From assembly GCA_949358305.1 (NCBI GenBank), contig OX442319.1, positions 12,090,001-12,154,000 on the forward strand: DNA of 64,000 nt, read 5' to 3'. The notes under the pieces are model-generated. The model made no database searches and was not told the origin of the DNA. It saw nothing but the letters and a program-made list of their open reading frames with translations. Position numbers and translations under genes: made by a program. This DNA is from Strigamia acuminata (taxonomy: Eukaryota; Arthropoda; Chilopoda; Geophilomorpha; Linotaeniidae). Of this stretch, positions 41,482-53,236 are shown in pieces (within the stretch, counting starts at the first letter, position 1; each line of letters opens with the position of its first letter).

Positions 41482-41782
41482 AAATCGAAATTACAATTGT
41501 TATCGGTATAATTTTGTGTAAAATTTTGTTTTAGATTTTCTCTTGTGTATAAATAAACACGAAGAGTTTAATTTTATGTAATTGGCTTTTCCAAGAAAAG
41601 TATTGTTAAACTAAGAATTGAGGGATATAAAGGTAATAGAACAATTCTCGTAAATTCTGTTAATAATTTTGTGAAAAGCAAGAATGATGTTGAAAGTTAG
41701 AAGTGAAAATGATAATCTCGAAGTAGAAATTTGGGGGTATTTTCATTTGAAATAATTTGAATTTTGGAGACCAAAATTTTTC

Positions 41783-41794
41783 AAAGGGGGGGGC
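41783..41794 (+). promoter_or_regulatory. Polypurine tract
   Basis: AAAGGGGGGGGC directly precedes the 3' LTR, the expected plus-strand primer position. Confidence 0.75.
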
Positions 41795-42338
41795 TGTTAC
41801 GAGCGCAGACCTCGCTGTACGACAGCGGGCCTAAACGCTCTGTTTAGAGAATTAATTCTGAAAGCTCTCACTAGGCACACTGGAGTTTCCAAATCCGCTC
41901 ACCAGTTGTCACTGTGTTAATTATGCACAGGGCAACTGGACTAATCAATCAAGTAGAGCGGGGGTGGACCCAGAGTTTACCTGGTGAGCTAAGTGGGTTT
42001 GAGAGAGCAGAAATGTTCTGAGCCTCAAACAGTTAACATGGTAAGTAAAGGCTTCTGTGGACCAGCGCACACAGCGCTTGGTCCCACCCCGCCTTTCCAA
42101 ATTCATAGAGATATAATTTGATTATCATTCTTGCTTTCTTGCTTTATGTTTATGTAAAATAAAGGATTATGTTTATCATTTGATTTTGTTAAGTTTGTAA
42201 TAAGTCCCATAGAATAAAAGAGATTTATTTAAATGATAAATCAGTTCTCTCAATCATTTCACCTAAAGGATTTCAAGGTCTTTGCTAAATTAATTAGCAT
42301 TTGTTATGTGTGTGGATCACCCCAACCCACACGTAACA
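41795..42338 (+). repeat. 3' LTR
   Basis: 544 bp, same length as the 5' LTR and identical to it by eye. Confidence 0.95.
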
Positions 42339-42342
42339 ATAT

Positions 42343-43192
42343 GTTGCCTTTTATGTGGATGCAAAGCTTGAACGTTTACTCGACGTGTATCGCAATAGAA
42401 GAGAACGTTCACTATACGTTACGTACCACCACACGTTTTCTAAGGGTGCGGTAACGTTCCACTCACGTTCCACCTGGTGCGTTCACAAATTGCGATAATT
42501 TGTAAAGGGAAAAAATAAATCAGTTACTTGTTACCCAATTTTTATTTTTATTTGTGCCTTGGTTGGTAATCGAAAATAACGAATTGAAATACGAGAACAG
42601 AAATGTAGCCAGGTTCAAAAGCTCAATTACAACAGACAAGAAAACTTGTACACAAGTTTTTGCTATAAGGAAGTTTGAAAACAGTATACACAATGCGGAC
42701 ACTGGTAAATGCTACACTCACATATTCGAATACCGGCTTACAATACCCAACGTATTTACCAGTTTCCGCATTGTGTATACTGTTGGCATTTTTGATGCAA
42801 TAAAATCGAATAAAATCGAATAACCTGAAATGCAATGGAAATACAAATGAGTTATTTATTACACAGTGAAACATGCTATCAAAAAGAAGCAACAGTACAT
42901 CGGGAGTACAGTAAATAACATGTTATTAACAGTAATTATTAGTTTATGCAGAATTTTTGCAATAATAATTAATTGAATCTTCAAACATAAGTAATAAGTG
43001 TAGCTGCATTGTAGTGGAATAGTGAAAGGGGCAACATTTTCACATCTGATTACCAGTACCTCGTAAGTTTAATTTTACAATTATAATAATGGTGTCTATT
43101 GGCAATTTTCTAGTTGAATTTACCGCTAAATACTAAAAGCGCCATCTATTGGCGAAATTAGGCATTTAATGCAGTCAAAACAGCTTGATTGT
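42343..43192. other. No gene seen; one small foldback
   Basis: AT-rich spacer between the retrotransposon and NLR duplication copy 2. Short repeated ACGTT-rich motifs lie at 42370-42480. The foldback at 42680-42784 is listed separately. Confidence 0.5.
42680..42784. mobile_element. Small foldback element, 105 bp
   Basis: Arms 42680-42710 and 42754-42784 are inverted copies with one mismatch (start AACAGTATACACAATGCGG). The loop is about 43 bases. No clear target duplication. Confidence 0.7.
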
Positions 43193-43812
43193 CAGACACT
43201 TGACAACGAAAATTGATAAGACTGACGGGCAAATGCAAGTGCGTATTAGAGATATTATTATTTCAGTTGCACAATCTAAAGGAAAAACCCATTCCTCATT
43301 TCCCGTCAGCAGACCGTTGTTTACGGAAAATGAGAAATGGGTGTTTCCTTTTGATAGTGCAACTTAAAGTTATCTCTACTGGAAACGCCCATTTCGCATT
43401 TGCCGTCAGCAGACCGTTGAATTTTGCTGCACAATCTAACTCCTGAAAACTAGGTAAGTATCATTAGAAATAAGCAACACGGCTAAAAACTGTCCAATCT
43501 ATCTGGGAATATCTCTGTAAACTTCCTCAACTTTAACTATTTTGATAATGCAGAAAGATTTAAACCTGAACTGCCAAATAAAACTCTGCTTTGTGCATTT
43601 GTTATGGATTTTATTCACAAATTTGTGATTTGTGATTTCACTTCTCAAATGCTCTATGTATGGCTAATTATTCTCTCTTTGACTCACCTTGTTGTAACCA
43701 GGTCTGATCCGCTGTTTAAACCAACTCCAGTTACAACTGGTTGCACTTAATGAGGTGAAATTTAATTGAAATGAGGATTCAGTATTTCTCAAAGGGTTGC
43801 TTTTTTCAACTA

Positions 43813-44071
43813 CCGTATTTTACCAAATAAGAGCCGCGGCTCTTATTGAAAACTGCCACTTTTATCTGCGGCTTTAATTCGGGGGCGGCTCCAATTCGGG
43901 GGCGGCTCTTATTTTAAATAGTGGCCAATACTGTACTAGTACGTTCATTGAACGTATATAGCCGCGGCTACTATTCGAGGGCGGCTCTTATATCAAGTCG
44001 CCTATCTCGGCCAAGGCTACTATTCGAGGGCGGCTACAATTCGAGGGCGACTCTTATTCGGTAAAATACGG
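43813..44071. mobile_element. MITE with CCGTATTTTACC ends, TA duplication
   Basis: Ends CCGTATTTTACC and GGTAAAATACGG, flanked by TA (43811-43812, 44072-44073). The empty site is preserved in copy 1 as AACTAGTTTTC near 25585, so the insertion is certain. The body repeats GCCGCGGCT and TTCGAGGGCGGCT blocks. Tc1/mariner type by target site. Confidence 0.9.
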
Positions 44072-44160
44072 TACGTTTTCTTCCTTTTTCAATAAAAATA
44101 ATTTAAATCTGCACTACTTTTTCCCACACTCATTTCATTTTTTTCCACAGTAAAAATTAC

Positions 44161-44540
44161 TATACTCTAAACCGATACAACGTTGACATAACTCCAGCCA
44201 TATATCACTGGTGTAGTGGCACAAAAAAGTAGCCCATATCAGCACAATTGTAATCGAACTCTAGACATTGTGATCGATTACCAACACTTGTTTCATTGTC
44301 AAAAGTAAACTATGCAACATTTTTTAATTGAATAAAAACAAGCAAAACTGCAGGATTAGCAAAGTAAATAAACATTTTGTTACCAATTAAATAAAATCCA
44401 TCATTCTAATCACTTTTTATACTGAAATTCATTGAAAATAAAAAGAACTACTTTCCCACATAGTAGAGCACAGTTCATACTTAGTCGTAATCCGGCTCAA
44501 CCAATTGGAAAAAATTAACGTTGTATCGGTTTAGTGTATA
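44161..44540. mobile_element. MITE E2, same family as 16184-16407
   Basis: Ends TATACTCTAAACCGATACAA and its inverse at 44515-44540, with one mismatch in about 24. Shares the internal ATCACTGGTGTAGTGGCAC, AGACATTGTGATCGATTACC and GAACTACTTTCC blocks with E1, and has about 130 extra internal bases. The end sequences differ from E1 at 8 of 31 positions but still pair within the element. Confidence 0.85.
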
Positions 44541-45253
44541 AATTCTGCACTAATGTTTAAAACTGTGCCAACACTACAACAGTGCCTTTTTGGCTTTAGG
44601 TGGCCACATGTAGTGCCTAAGATTTGCATTTACTAGTACAGTTTAATTGTGTTGATGGAAGACTATTTCACTATTTGCGCGAGGGAACCAAGGCAAAGGC
44701 CCACACGCCACTCAACAAAACGATTCAGTTTAAATAGTGTGGGAAAAAAGTGTGGAATTAAATGTATTTTAGTGAAAAAGTTGGAATAACTAGTGTGCAA
44801 ATAATTTATGGCATTTCTCAAAACAAACATTAATGGTGACTACCCGATACTTGACAGAAAGTTCGATAAGATAAATGAGCACAAAAGGCGTTGGTAACAT
44901 GTTATCAAAAAAAAACTCCCCTTTTCCATTTGTGCACAAGCAAATTTTTTGAAAATATTATTAAATATTCTAATTATCCTTTGCAACTGCAAACTGTTCT
45001 GCTTAAATTGTGCCCATTTTATTCCACATTTTGACTAAAATAAATCCACGAGAAATTAAAAACGTTCAATTTTATTTGAAAAATTATTTAATTTTCCTAA
45101 ATTCTAAATTCTCTAATTTAGGGTATTGACTCAATAATATACAACAGTCTGAAATTCCATTTTTGTATTTTATTTTGGGCACTCACATAAAAGACTTGCA
45201 CAATTCCTTATCAACAATTCAAAAACACCTTGATAAGATGGAGATGGATAGTA

Positions 45254-45588
45254 CAGTAGCTGCATTCAAAAACTAAAATATTTTGTGTTTTACTTCAATT
45301 TTAAAACAAAAACGACGTCATTTCCTGTTTAAATCCATGTTAAAACTTAAAATACACTTAAACTAAAATTCTTATTTGTTGGTGATATTGTTTGGTGCGT
45401 CACCGCCAGGTGGCGTACATGTTTATTTGAATACTTATATGTAAACTAACCACAGAATAAATCCACTTCCTGTTTTAACATGCAAATTGCAAATGTAATA
45501 CACGTGCCTAATTTTGTCTCCTATTCCATCAGCTGCAAATAACATACATTCACAATAACATTATTTTTATTTTTGAATGCAGCTACTG
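45254..45588. mobile_element. MITE with CAGTAGCTGCATTC ends
   Basis: Inverted ends CAGTAGCTGCATTCAAAAA and TTTTTGAATGCAGCTACTG bound 335 bp. NLR copy 1 lacks it at the same site. CAGT ends resemble the pogo-type MITE at 8913. A partial relative (CTGCATTCAAAAATAAAAAC) lies at 55798 in a PDI intron. Confidence 0.85.
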
Positions 45589-45719
45589 TTAATGAGCAGA
45601 TACAATAAGTTTGAATATACCACAATTCTCTTATTAAACTGAATGAATATAGGCATAGTCATATAAACTTGTATTCTATAATAATGAATTGAACATTCAC
45701 AGACATTATTTCGCAAACA

Positions 45720-48700
45720 ATGGGCAACAGTCCGACTGCTAACATCACAAATGGAAGCCAAGACGAGCACGGTGGCAGTGGAAGTGCGACGCTAAACATC
45801 GAAGCTAGAAATGTTACTGCACCGGTAACAATTCACAATACAAAGACTTATCTAACTCCTGTCCCCGAAGGTTAGTATTACCATTTTAAATATTTAAATA
45901 ACAAATACGTGCAACTAAATTAATTATTTTCTTGCATTTACATGAAGTGAGATCCTGCTGCGAAACAACTGATGGTGATGGCAACAAACGGTGCGATGTT
46001 TTTCAAAAAAATCTGAAAACGTTTCACAGCAAATTAGCTTTACCAAAGGCTGCTTGGATGAAGGAAGGGAAACAGTTGTTGATTGACGAACATTTCATCC
46101 AACTGGAACTAAATGAATCGAAGAAACAAATCAAAATACAAGACGTTTTCAGTTGCGTGAAGAAGAAACGACCGCTCCGAATCCTCATTGAAGGACAGCC
46201 GGGGTTTGGAAAAACAACGCTGGCGATCAAACTCGGCCACGACTGGGCTACGACTCGGAAATACATCAACTTCAAATTTGCTTTTCTGGTGCCTTTACGA
46301 GACCTAGGACAACGCTGCTTCGAAGAAGTAATTGAAGAAATAGGAGAACGGTGCGACTCACACGACATCGTGTCCATTATAAACAACCACAGAAAAGAAA
46401 CGCTTTTTCTACTCGACGGCTTAGACGAATTGAAGGAAGAAGAACGAGGAGAAATCATGAAAATTTTATACCGCCATCGGTACAGCCAAGTAACGGTGGT
46501 TGCATTCTGTCGAACGGGTCTGTTCAGATTGAGTGGCGATGAAAGGTCGGAATTGTTCGGATCTCACGAAATGCTAGAAGACTTTTCCGACAAGAGAATT
46601 TACACAATGGGCATTACGACCACGGATAAGAAAAAGAAATTTTTGGAGAAATTATCTGTACCAAAAAATACTATCGAAATCGTAATGAAAACTTTATCGT
46701 CACAATTGGAATTATTCAATTCGCCGTTACTTCTCATGCTCCTGTCAATTATAATTCGCGGAGGTGAAACCGTTCACGTTGGAACCACGAAAACTGATTT
46801 ATTCAAAAAAATATTCAACCTTATTTTGAAGCAAAGTTTTACCAAACGTGGAGAAAAATTCTATGATGATTTTGACCTATTTCAATTAGGCTCATCGCTG
46901 AACAGTATTCAAGAAAAAATGAATGCGTTTGGAAATTTAGCGGCCCGGAAAATAATTGAAAACGACGTTAAATTTGAAAGATATTATCTGACTGATGCCA
47001 TTTATGAATATGGCTTTCTTTCTAATTGTGAAGAGATTACGTTTGATGGTACAGAAAATCATTACGAAGTTTTCCATCTATCTATTATCGAATTCGCAGC
47101 TGCGTTTGCTTTGTGGATTGAAATCAGAACTAAGAAATCTGCATTGATGGAAAATAATTTGAAATTGGTTACGAATCATTTCTTCAAAACTGCTGGAACG
47201 TCACTGATATTGCCTGTGCTCGCGAGTCTAATGGAGAGTGAATTAGACTCCTTGTTGTCCGTCATCGATTCTTACAATGTGTGGTTCATTCAAGATCAGA
47301 ATTTGCTTGTCACGCTTCTATCAGAATGCTCGCCAATCAATATTCAAAACTCTAAACTTCTGAAAAATTTTATTTCTATTCGTGTACCAGCCTCCGTTCA
47401 AAGAAATGAAAAGATATGCAGAGAAATGTTAAAATACGGCATTAATTGCGGGAAAATTAAATCAATTGAAGTTGACGAAGAAACGAAATTAGAAATGTTT
47501 GCGGATGAAATTAGGACTCGTCTGCTAATTGTGTTCAAATTAAATCCCGATACAAAATTCCTAGTTTTCTCAAAAGTCTGTAAAGCTAGAGAAGTATTTT
47601 CATCCCGAATTCCGTTTCAAGGACCGTTGGAGGAATGTTTACGCTTTGCCGCATCACCAAATTGTGAATCGTGTAAACTGGAATTGAATACACACAAAGC
47701 TAGTTCAGAATTTCTACAATTAATAAGTAAGCACGAGGTATTCAGCAAAATCAAATATCATCAATTAACAATTACAACATTAACTGAATTCGAGAAACAA
47801 CTTATTACAAAACTCCTAAGAAATAATCAAGTGGAATACCTTGAGTTAAAACTTGTGAAGTTTAACAAAGAAACGTTTACTCATAAAGACACCGCTTTGC
47901 TATGTTGTTTTCTACCCTTTATTCTATCAAATTTTCAATTCCATTCCCAATCATCTTTCCAATCCATTTATCAATCCGTTTTCCTATCATCAATTTTTCA
48001 ATCCTCTCGTCACCACACACTTCAATCGAGTGTTGAACCCTCCTTTTTCCAAAGTTATTCTGATTTTATTCATGCACAATTTCATGCATCTTTTTATCTT
48101 TTTATCTTTTTATCTTTTTATCACCTTTTATATCAATACTTTTCTCGATCACATTCTCAATCATTTTTACTATTCCTTAGTCGATCATTTTCACTATTCC
48201 TTAATCAATCATTTACAGCATTTCTTAGTCATTCCATTCTTCGTTCCATTCGTCGAATCTTTTTTCGTCCAGAAGAATTAGACATGACGGACTTCTCGAT
48301 CTCTGCTGCTAAATCCGAACGTTTGCAATACCTAAGGTTGATTGGCTGTACCGCTGATCTGTATGATCTTACTAATGGTGGGAGAAGGAAATACCTCCTA
48401 CTGTCTCTTTGTAGCGGTACTTTAACTTGCAGGAAACCTTTATTGTTCCCTAACTGTTGTCATCACGTTGAAATGTCCAATCTTGAAGCAATGGTTGAGA
48501 CGGAGCCTACAGTGCTTAATTGTTCTTCTCTCACTGAGATTCATAACATGATGCAAAAATATCCCTCATGGACTGGGTTTAAGACTGTGAAAACGTTGGA
48601 TGTGGCACATCCTGATCTCTTATTTCTAAATCCATTTACTAACCTACAAACACTACGACTTGTAGTTTCCGAGGGTACAGACGTGGAGAAGTTAGCCGAT

Positions 48701-49102
48701 TGGATCCAAACGCTCCCAATTATCAATCTGATAATTAACAATGAGATTTCATCTGGGATCCCAAAATTATTCAGACGCATGAATAATTTATGGGCCAACA
48801 AAGGGAAATCACAATTAAAAACAATCACTTTATATGAGTATGCTGGGACCCGTTATAAATACTCAGATGCATATGATTTGCTCCTAGGACTCCGCGACTC
48901 CTATTGGGACACTGTCAATTTCATTGGAGGAATCCGCACAGACGTTGATAAATTGGTGCAATTTGTCTCTGATTTAAAATTGTTTGTAAAAATTTCTCCG
49001 GCTAAGTCGATGTATTTTGAACATGAACCATATTACAATCATATCAACAGTTATTATTATAGTACTTGTATATGTATAGTAAGAAAATCAGATGACGAAT
49101 AA
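45720..49102 (+). CDS. NACHT-domain NLR-like protein, copy 2
   Basis: Exons 45720-45870 and 45948-49102 join in phase to 1101 residues. Exon 1 starts MGNSPTAN, a possible N-myristoylation signal that copy 1 (MDTSPTAN) lacks, and holds TLNIEARNVTAPVTIHNTK. NACHT: Walker A GQPGFGKTT at about 133-141 and LFLLDGLDEL. The rest parallels copy 1, except for an in-frame insertion of about 133 residues (roughly 691-826) rich in S, F, Q, L and H within the leucine-rich part, coded by pyrimidine-rich tandem DNA. The exon 2 acceptor moved: sequence for about eight residues present in copy 1 (VGANKRKH) is deleted. The C-terminus is slightly shorter. Many substitutions are replacement changes in an intact frame, so both copies look functional. 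Confidence 0.85.
47868..48272 (+). repeat. Pyrimidine-rich in-frame insertion in NLR copy 2
   Basis: About 400 bases absent from NLR copy 1 (junction near 29388). It is T/C-rich with imperfect units like TCAATCATTTTCACTATTCC and is open in at least two frames, because stop codons need purines. It ends TTTTTTCGTCCAG, a good acceptor-like sequence, but no donor was found that would remove it and keep the frame. Confidence 0.8.
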
Positions 49103-49515
49103 AGAAGTAAAAGCTGGCCTTGTATTCTAATATAAAAATAGGATTATGGGAACAATGTCAGTGAACTAGGAAGAATACACACAGACATGGTTGAATTGCT
49201 CGAATTTCAATATGTTTTCCATTCGGAATCGATTTGTTTGAACCTGATTTTATCCGATCCATTTCTCATTCAATGCAAACTTAGATAGAAAGATCAAATT
49301 TTAAACAAAAAAAATTCAATTTTAGACCGAAATAAATACGAACAATTTTGAAACTTTTTTTTAGAAAAAGAAAAATTAAACCGAAATAAAATTGTTTTTT
49401 TCTTCAGCTCGGTGTTAACCAATGATAATTTAGCATTTGGTAGGACTCCGCCGCCGCATCCATAATAAAGTCAACGTATAACTTACTTGATCACACACAT
49501 CCGCACCGACGCTAT

Positions 49516-50773
49516 TCTAGTCCCAAAGCATAATTTAATCACCATCAAGAGGGATTTTAACTCCCGATTCATTACTACTTAGAAACATAGATGGCGCCAC
49601 CGTTTCTAATAACAAACTGCCTCTGGTCGCTGTTGCCATCTAGACACGACCGAATGAAACAATACCGTATTCAATACCGCCCATATCGTGTCATCATCTA
49701 ATGCGGGCGATGTAAGACTAACTTGTACGTATCCATATTTCCATCATCAAAAATTTTAAATTAATTAAAACAAATATTCCAATAAATATGCTTTATTAAA
49801 AACCCAATTTCAATCTTTGTAATATTTACTCTTTCATCCTGATCATTATATGGAAAGTGAAAATTTGGATCTGACATTGAATTTGGAGTCATTTGTATGG
49901 ATTTAGGCTTCCATATAAAAACCATATAAAAACACGAGCCTATTCGAATGCAACGTTGTGTCCAAATTTCAGAGCAATCGGTGAAGAACTTTCGGAGATA
50001 TAAGATTACCGGTAGTAACAAACGGACATTACATTTTTATTTATAAAGATAGAAGATAGAAGATTACACATATATAGTACATTGTTATTGTCTCCGTCAG
50101 TAAACACTTAGTTTTAGTTCGAGAGATACTTTTTGAAAAGTGGTTGCAAGTTGCAACCACTTTTCTAAAAATTTAGCGTTTTATTTCTTGTTTTTTGTTT
50201 CAAATCACCAATTTTTCGTCCATTTGGTTTTCGTCGGAAAATCCGGCAAAATGTCGTTTATTCGATTAAGAGAGAGACGCCCTCTCGATAGTCTCGAATA
50301 ATAGCCGCGGCTATTATATCATCCGGGTAGCCAGTAACGCCTCACATTTATTTTTGAAGAGGTTTTGGTGGCCAGAAGACATCGCAAATAAACTGAGTTA
50401 AAAGTGCGGTTAGTTCGCAACACGCGACCGCCATCTTTTATTCCAATTAAAGTAGTAAAGGAACACTTGGGTTGAAGCTATTTGGTCTCAACTCATACAA
50501 AAATATGATAGCAGAATAAATCAACCACTATGGGTGTTGATTCATTCTTTACAATAGAATAAACTTTAAAACAAGGCATAAACAACCGATAAACAACACG
50601 GAAATAACACAATGATTATCGCTCTTTCGACAGACGCACGTTATCCAAATGAAACAACCAATTGGGGTACCGTAACAAGCAAAGTGTAAAAACAAGATCA
50701 ATTGGCTGACCATTAGTGACAGTAAAGATAACGCGCAGGTTGCACCTATCCGGAAAAAGTGCAACAAATAAAT
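49516..50773. other. Intergenic with a non-LTR retroelement tail
   Basis: Besides the element at 49905-50066, the stretch has palindromes (GGTTGCAAGTTGCAACC at 50143; AATAGCCGCGGCTATT near 50300) but no gene I can support. Confidence 0.5.
49905..50066 (+). mobile_element. 3' end of an RTE-like non-LTR retrotransposon
   Basis: CCAAATTTCAGAGCAATCGG, then GAAGAACTTTCGGAGATATA, then AACAAACGGACATTACATTT, and a terminal AGATAGAAGATAGAAG repeat. This order is typical of the 3' tail of RTE-type elements in invertebrates. The element is heavily 5'-truncated. The exact 5' limit is not visible. Confidence 0.6.
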
Positions 50774-51646
50774 TCAGGACGAAACAGCAATCTCGGGAAT
50801 AACAAAACACAATAGTTTCAAGTGATGCACAATAATTTTGGTGAATTTAATTTTCCACAATTCAGGTTGCAACAGATCTGTTACCAAGCGAAAGGTTTGT
50901 TCAAACACTCCAATGAACGTAGTTCGGTAATAAACTCTTCCAGTAACAACTATCTCGACTAAACCAGGTGCATCTTGTTTCGTTTTTACGCCGAATTCAG
51001 GGTTGGGTTCAAAAAGTATGTCTCGAACTGAAACTAAGTGTACTAAATGTATACAGCAGTCGTTTGCATTTAGAAATGACAACGTCGACATCATGGATCC
51101 GTCCGGTCCGAATTCAGTAAGAATTAATTCGCAATCGGGAGAAAAATGAGATGAGCTGAACGAATCCACACTCGGCGGTGGACGGAGTTGTCTATATAAT
51201 GAATTAACGCTATTTAGAAGATGATAGAACCACTTACTAAAATCTTCTCCCATTTTTCGTAAGATGGTATTGACAACTTCTTCAGTTTGTTGTCTGTTCC
51301 AAAAATCAATGGCCTTGTCCATAAATGCTTCCTTATTACTATTTGGATCAACATAAATTTTTTTTTGGTGTAAGTAGTTAAAGATGGACTGTTTGTGTAT
51401 TTTCTGCCGGCATAATACATCGCGAGCACTCTTGGCATAAATGAGGATGGCATCATTGGCATCTGCAATGTCAAAAAGTATGAGCGTAAATTATTTAGTT
51501 TTATTTCCGGTTGTGGATATCTTACCCTGGATCGATTCCAATTTTATATAGTTTTTCGTGATAACTGCAGCCAATAAAAATACATCGTCAGGATTAAGAG
51601 TGTTAAGAAAGTCCAAGACTCCGTCTTTCTCAGCGCCGTCAATCAT
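50774..51646 (-). CDS. C3orf38: C3orf38 homologue (DUF4518, NTF2-like)
   Basis: Two minus-strand exons, 51646-51526 and 51462-50774, join in phase (G|AT) to 269 residues. Start MIDGAEKDGVLDFLNTLN. Diagnostic runs are NDAILIYAKSARDVL, KIHKQSIFNYL, GEDFSKWFYHLLNS and ELWKIKF, which follow vertebrate C3orf38 in order. The C-terminal half has the strand pattern of an NTF2-like domain (LVEIVVTGRVYY; VFEQTFRLV). The human protein has been linked to cell death, but its molecular role is unknown. The family is usually longer (about 330 residues); the human linker and C-terminal extension are missing here. The ATG is the first in frame in exon 1. Confidence 0.8.
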
Positions 51647-53236
51647 ATTAGAACACAGATAGCCTGAGAGTCAGCCGTATGATAAGTAATAAGTTTGCCA
51701 AGACAGTTTAGGCAAGGATCAAGGTATTTTGAGTTGCACAGGACGATCAACTAAAAACCACTAAAAACTAACTGGCTTTCCAACCGCCATTTTTTTTTAA
51801 ATCTAAGCTGTCCCGCACAAATGCGAAGGAGGAGCCATCAGTCGTCACAATGAGGTCGTTATAGCGTAGTTCAATTTCATTTAACGTTCGAGTTAAAAAT
51901 AATATCTAAAAATATAATGCATAATTTTCAGACATTATTTTTAACTTCAATATAAAATAAATGTACCACTTTATAATGTCCTCTAAAATGTGAATGCGGG
52001 ATGTCAGTTGACGGCCATTTTCCTGCACTGCTGATGCGACACTGCCGAGCACTAAGTTCGTGTAAAAAAAGCCAAAAATGTTGGGGACTTCCCTACTTTG
52101 TAGAAAATTACAGGAGGAAAATTACAATGGAAATATTTTTCTTTAAAATTTAAATCCAGTTTAAAAAAAACGATTTTTTTGTAATTAACTCTGTTAAATC
52201 AAAAGAAATAAAAACCCATTGATAAAATTTACGGTAATACCCAATCGCAAGCTCACAGCTGGCAAACCCATTTTGCACGAACCATCATTTCCTTGTGTGT
52301 TCTATTTTCCTTTACAAAATGCTTTTATTTTGACACAAAACTGCATATTTATAAGAAAAATAATTTTAGTGCTGAAAAATAAACATCTGCGGGGATAAAT
52401 GGCACTTTAAGCGAAAAACTGCATTTTTTAAAATGCAAAACGTGCGTTTTTAAAATAATAAACTGCAGTTACCTTACGTCTTCCAATTGTCTGCGGGCCT
52501 CCAATTGCACGTAAAAAATAATTTTTTTTTATTTATCTGTTTTTTTAAAACCCATTGGGGATCGACCACACAATATAAATTTAACAATTTGAAATTGGCG
52601 CCAAAAATGAGATGAAAAAAGCCATTTTTTGGTGTTAATTGACGGAATAATCGGCGACGAAATGATCCGAGTTCGGAAGTGCACCACCAGGTGATCAGTA
52701 AACACATGAACACAATAAAGAATTAATGATCCAACAAATGGATTTATTATTATTCTTTTTTTTCGTTTCCACATTTCCTTACACGAAAAATACCATCTAC
52801 AAATCTGAAAAATTGCAACCCACACGAAGAGAAGAAAAAATCGACAACAAACCACATAAAAATATCAAAATTAAATCAAATATCATAGGCAGCAACTTGT
52901 CTTTTCGTCCCTTCGTATAAAAACATTTTTATGTCAAAATTTAGAAACATGTTTTGTGAAATCATTACAATACTATAAAAAAAAAAGATTTAAATTAAAA
53001 TTTCAATTTAAAAAAACAAAAAAAAAAAATAGTAAAATGGAATGGATAATGAAACACCAAATGAAACCGCATTACCAAATATAATAATAATAATAATAAT
53101 AAACTTATTTCCTACATAAATTAAAGCTAGCCTGAGATCTGAACCAAAGCGCACATTACCCAGGCTTTTTCTATTTTGGTTCAAAACTGTTACCATTTTT
53201 TTTTGTCTTTTTATTTTTAAATTTTATTTCTTGGGT
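51647..53236. other. Intergenic, no supported gene
   Basis: AT-rich with homopolymer runs and an (AAT)n stretch near 53080-53100. A piece at 52020-52052 matches 24769-24803 (CTGCACTGCTGATGC), a dispersed repeat. Confidence 0.5.
53223..53228 (-). terminator. PDI polyadenylation signal
   Basis: AATAAA on the minus strand nine bases beyond the PDI stop codon; very close, so a second signal further on may be used as well. Confidence 0.4.

Larger units (their letters stand above)
33702..42338 (+). mobile_element. Ty3/gypsy LTR retrotransposon, 8.64 kb, full length
   Basis: Two 544-bp LTRs (33702-34245 and 41795-42338) bound gag, pol and an extra third ORF. The flanking target duplication is ATAT (33698-33701 and 42339-42342). 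Reading both LTRs side by side I see no difference, so insertion was very recent. Pol domain order (protease, reverse transcriptase, RNase H, integrase) is that of Ty3/gypsy. There is a primer binding site, a polypurine tract, a -1 frameshift signal and a splice acceptor before ORF3. No envelope-like gene is seen; ORF3 is a Ulp1-type protease. All three frames are open, so the element may be active. Confidence 0.96.
43193..49515 (+). repeat. Segmental duplication, copy 2 (NLR locus)
   Basis: Matches 25055-30605 with the same order and orientation. It lacks the solo LTR and carries extra elements at 43813-44071, 44161-44540 and 45254-45588. At 43250-43400 a short palindromic duplication of the CCCATTTC...GTCAGCAGACCG block is also specific to this copy. 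Confidence 0.9.
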
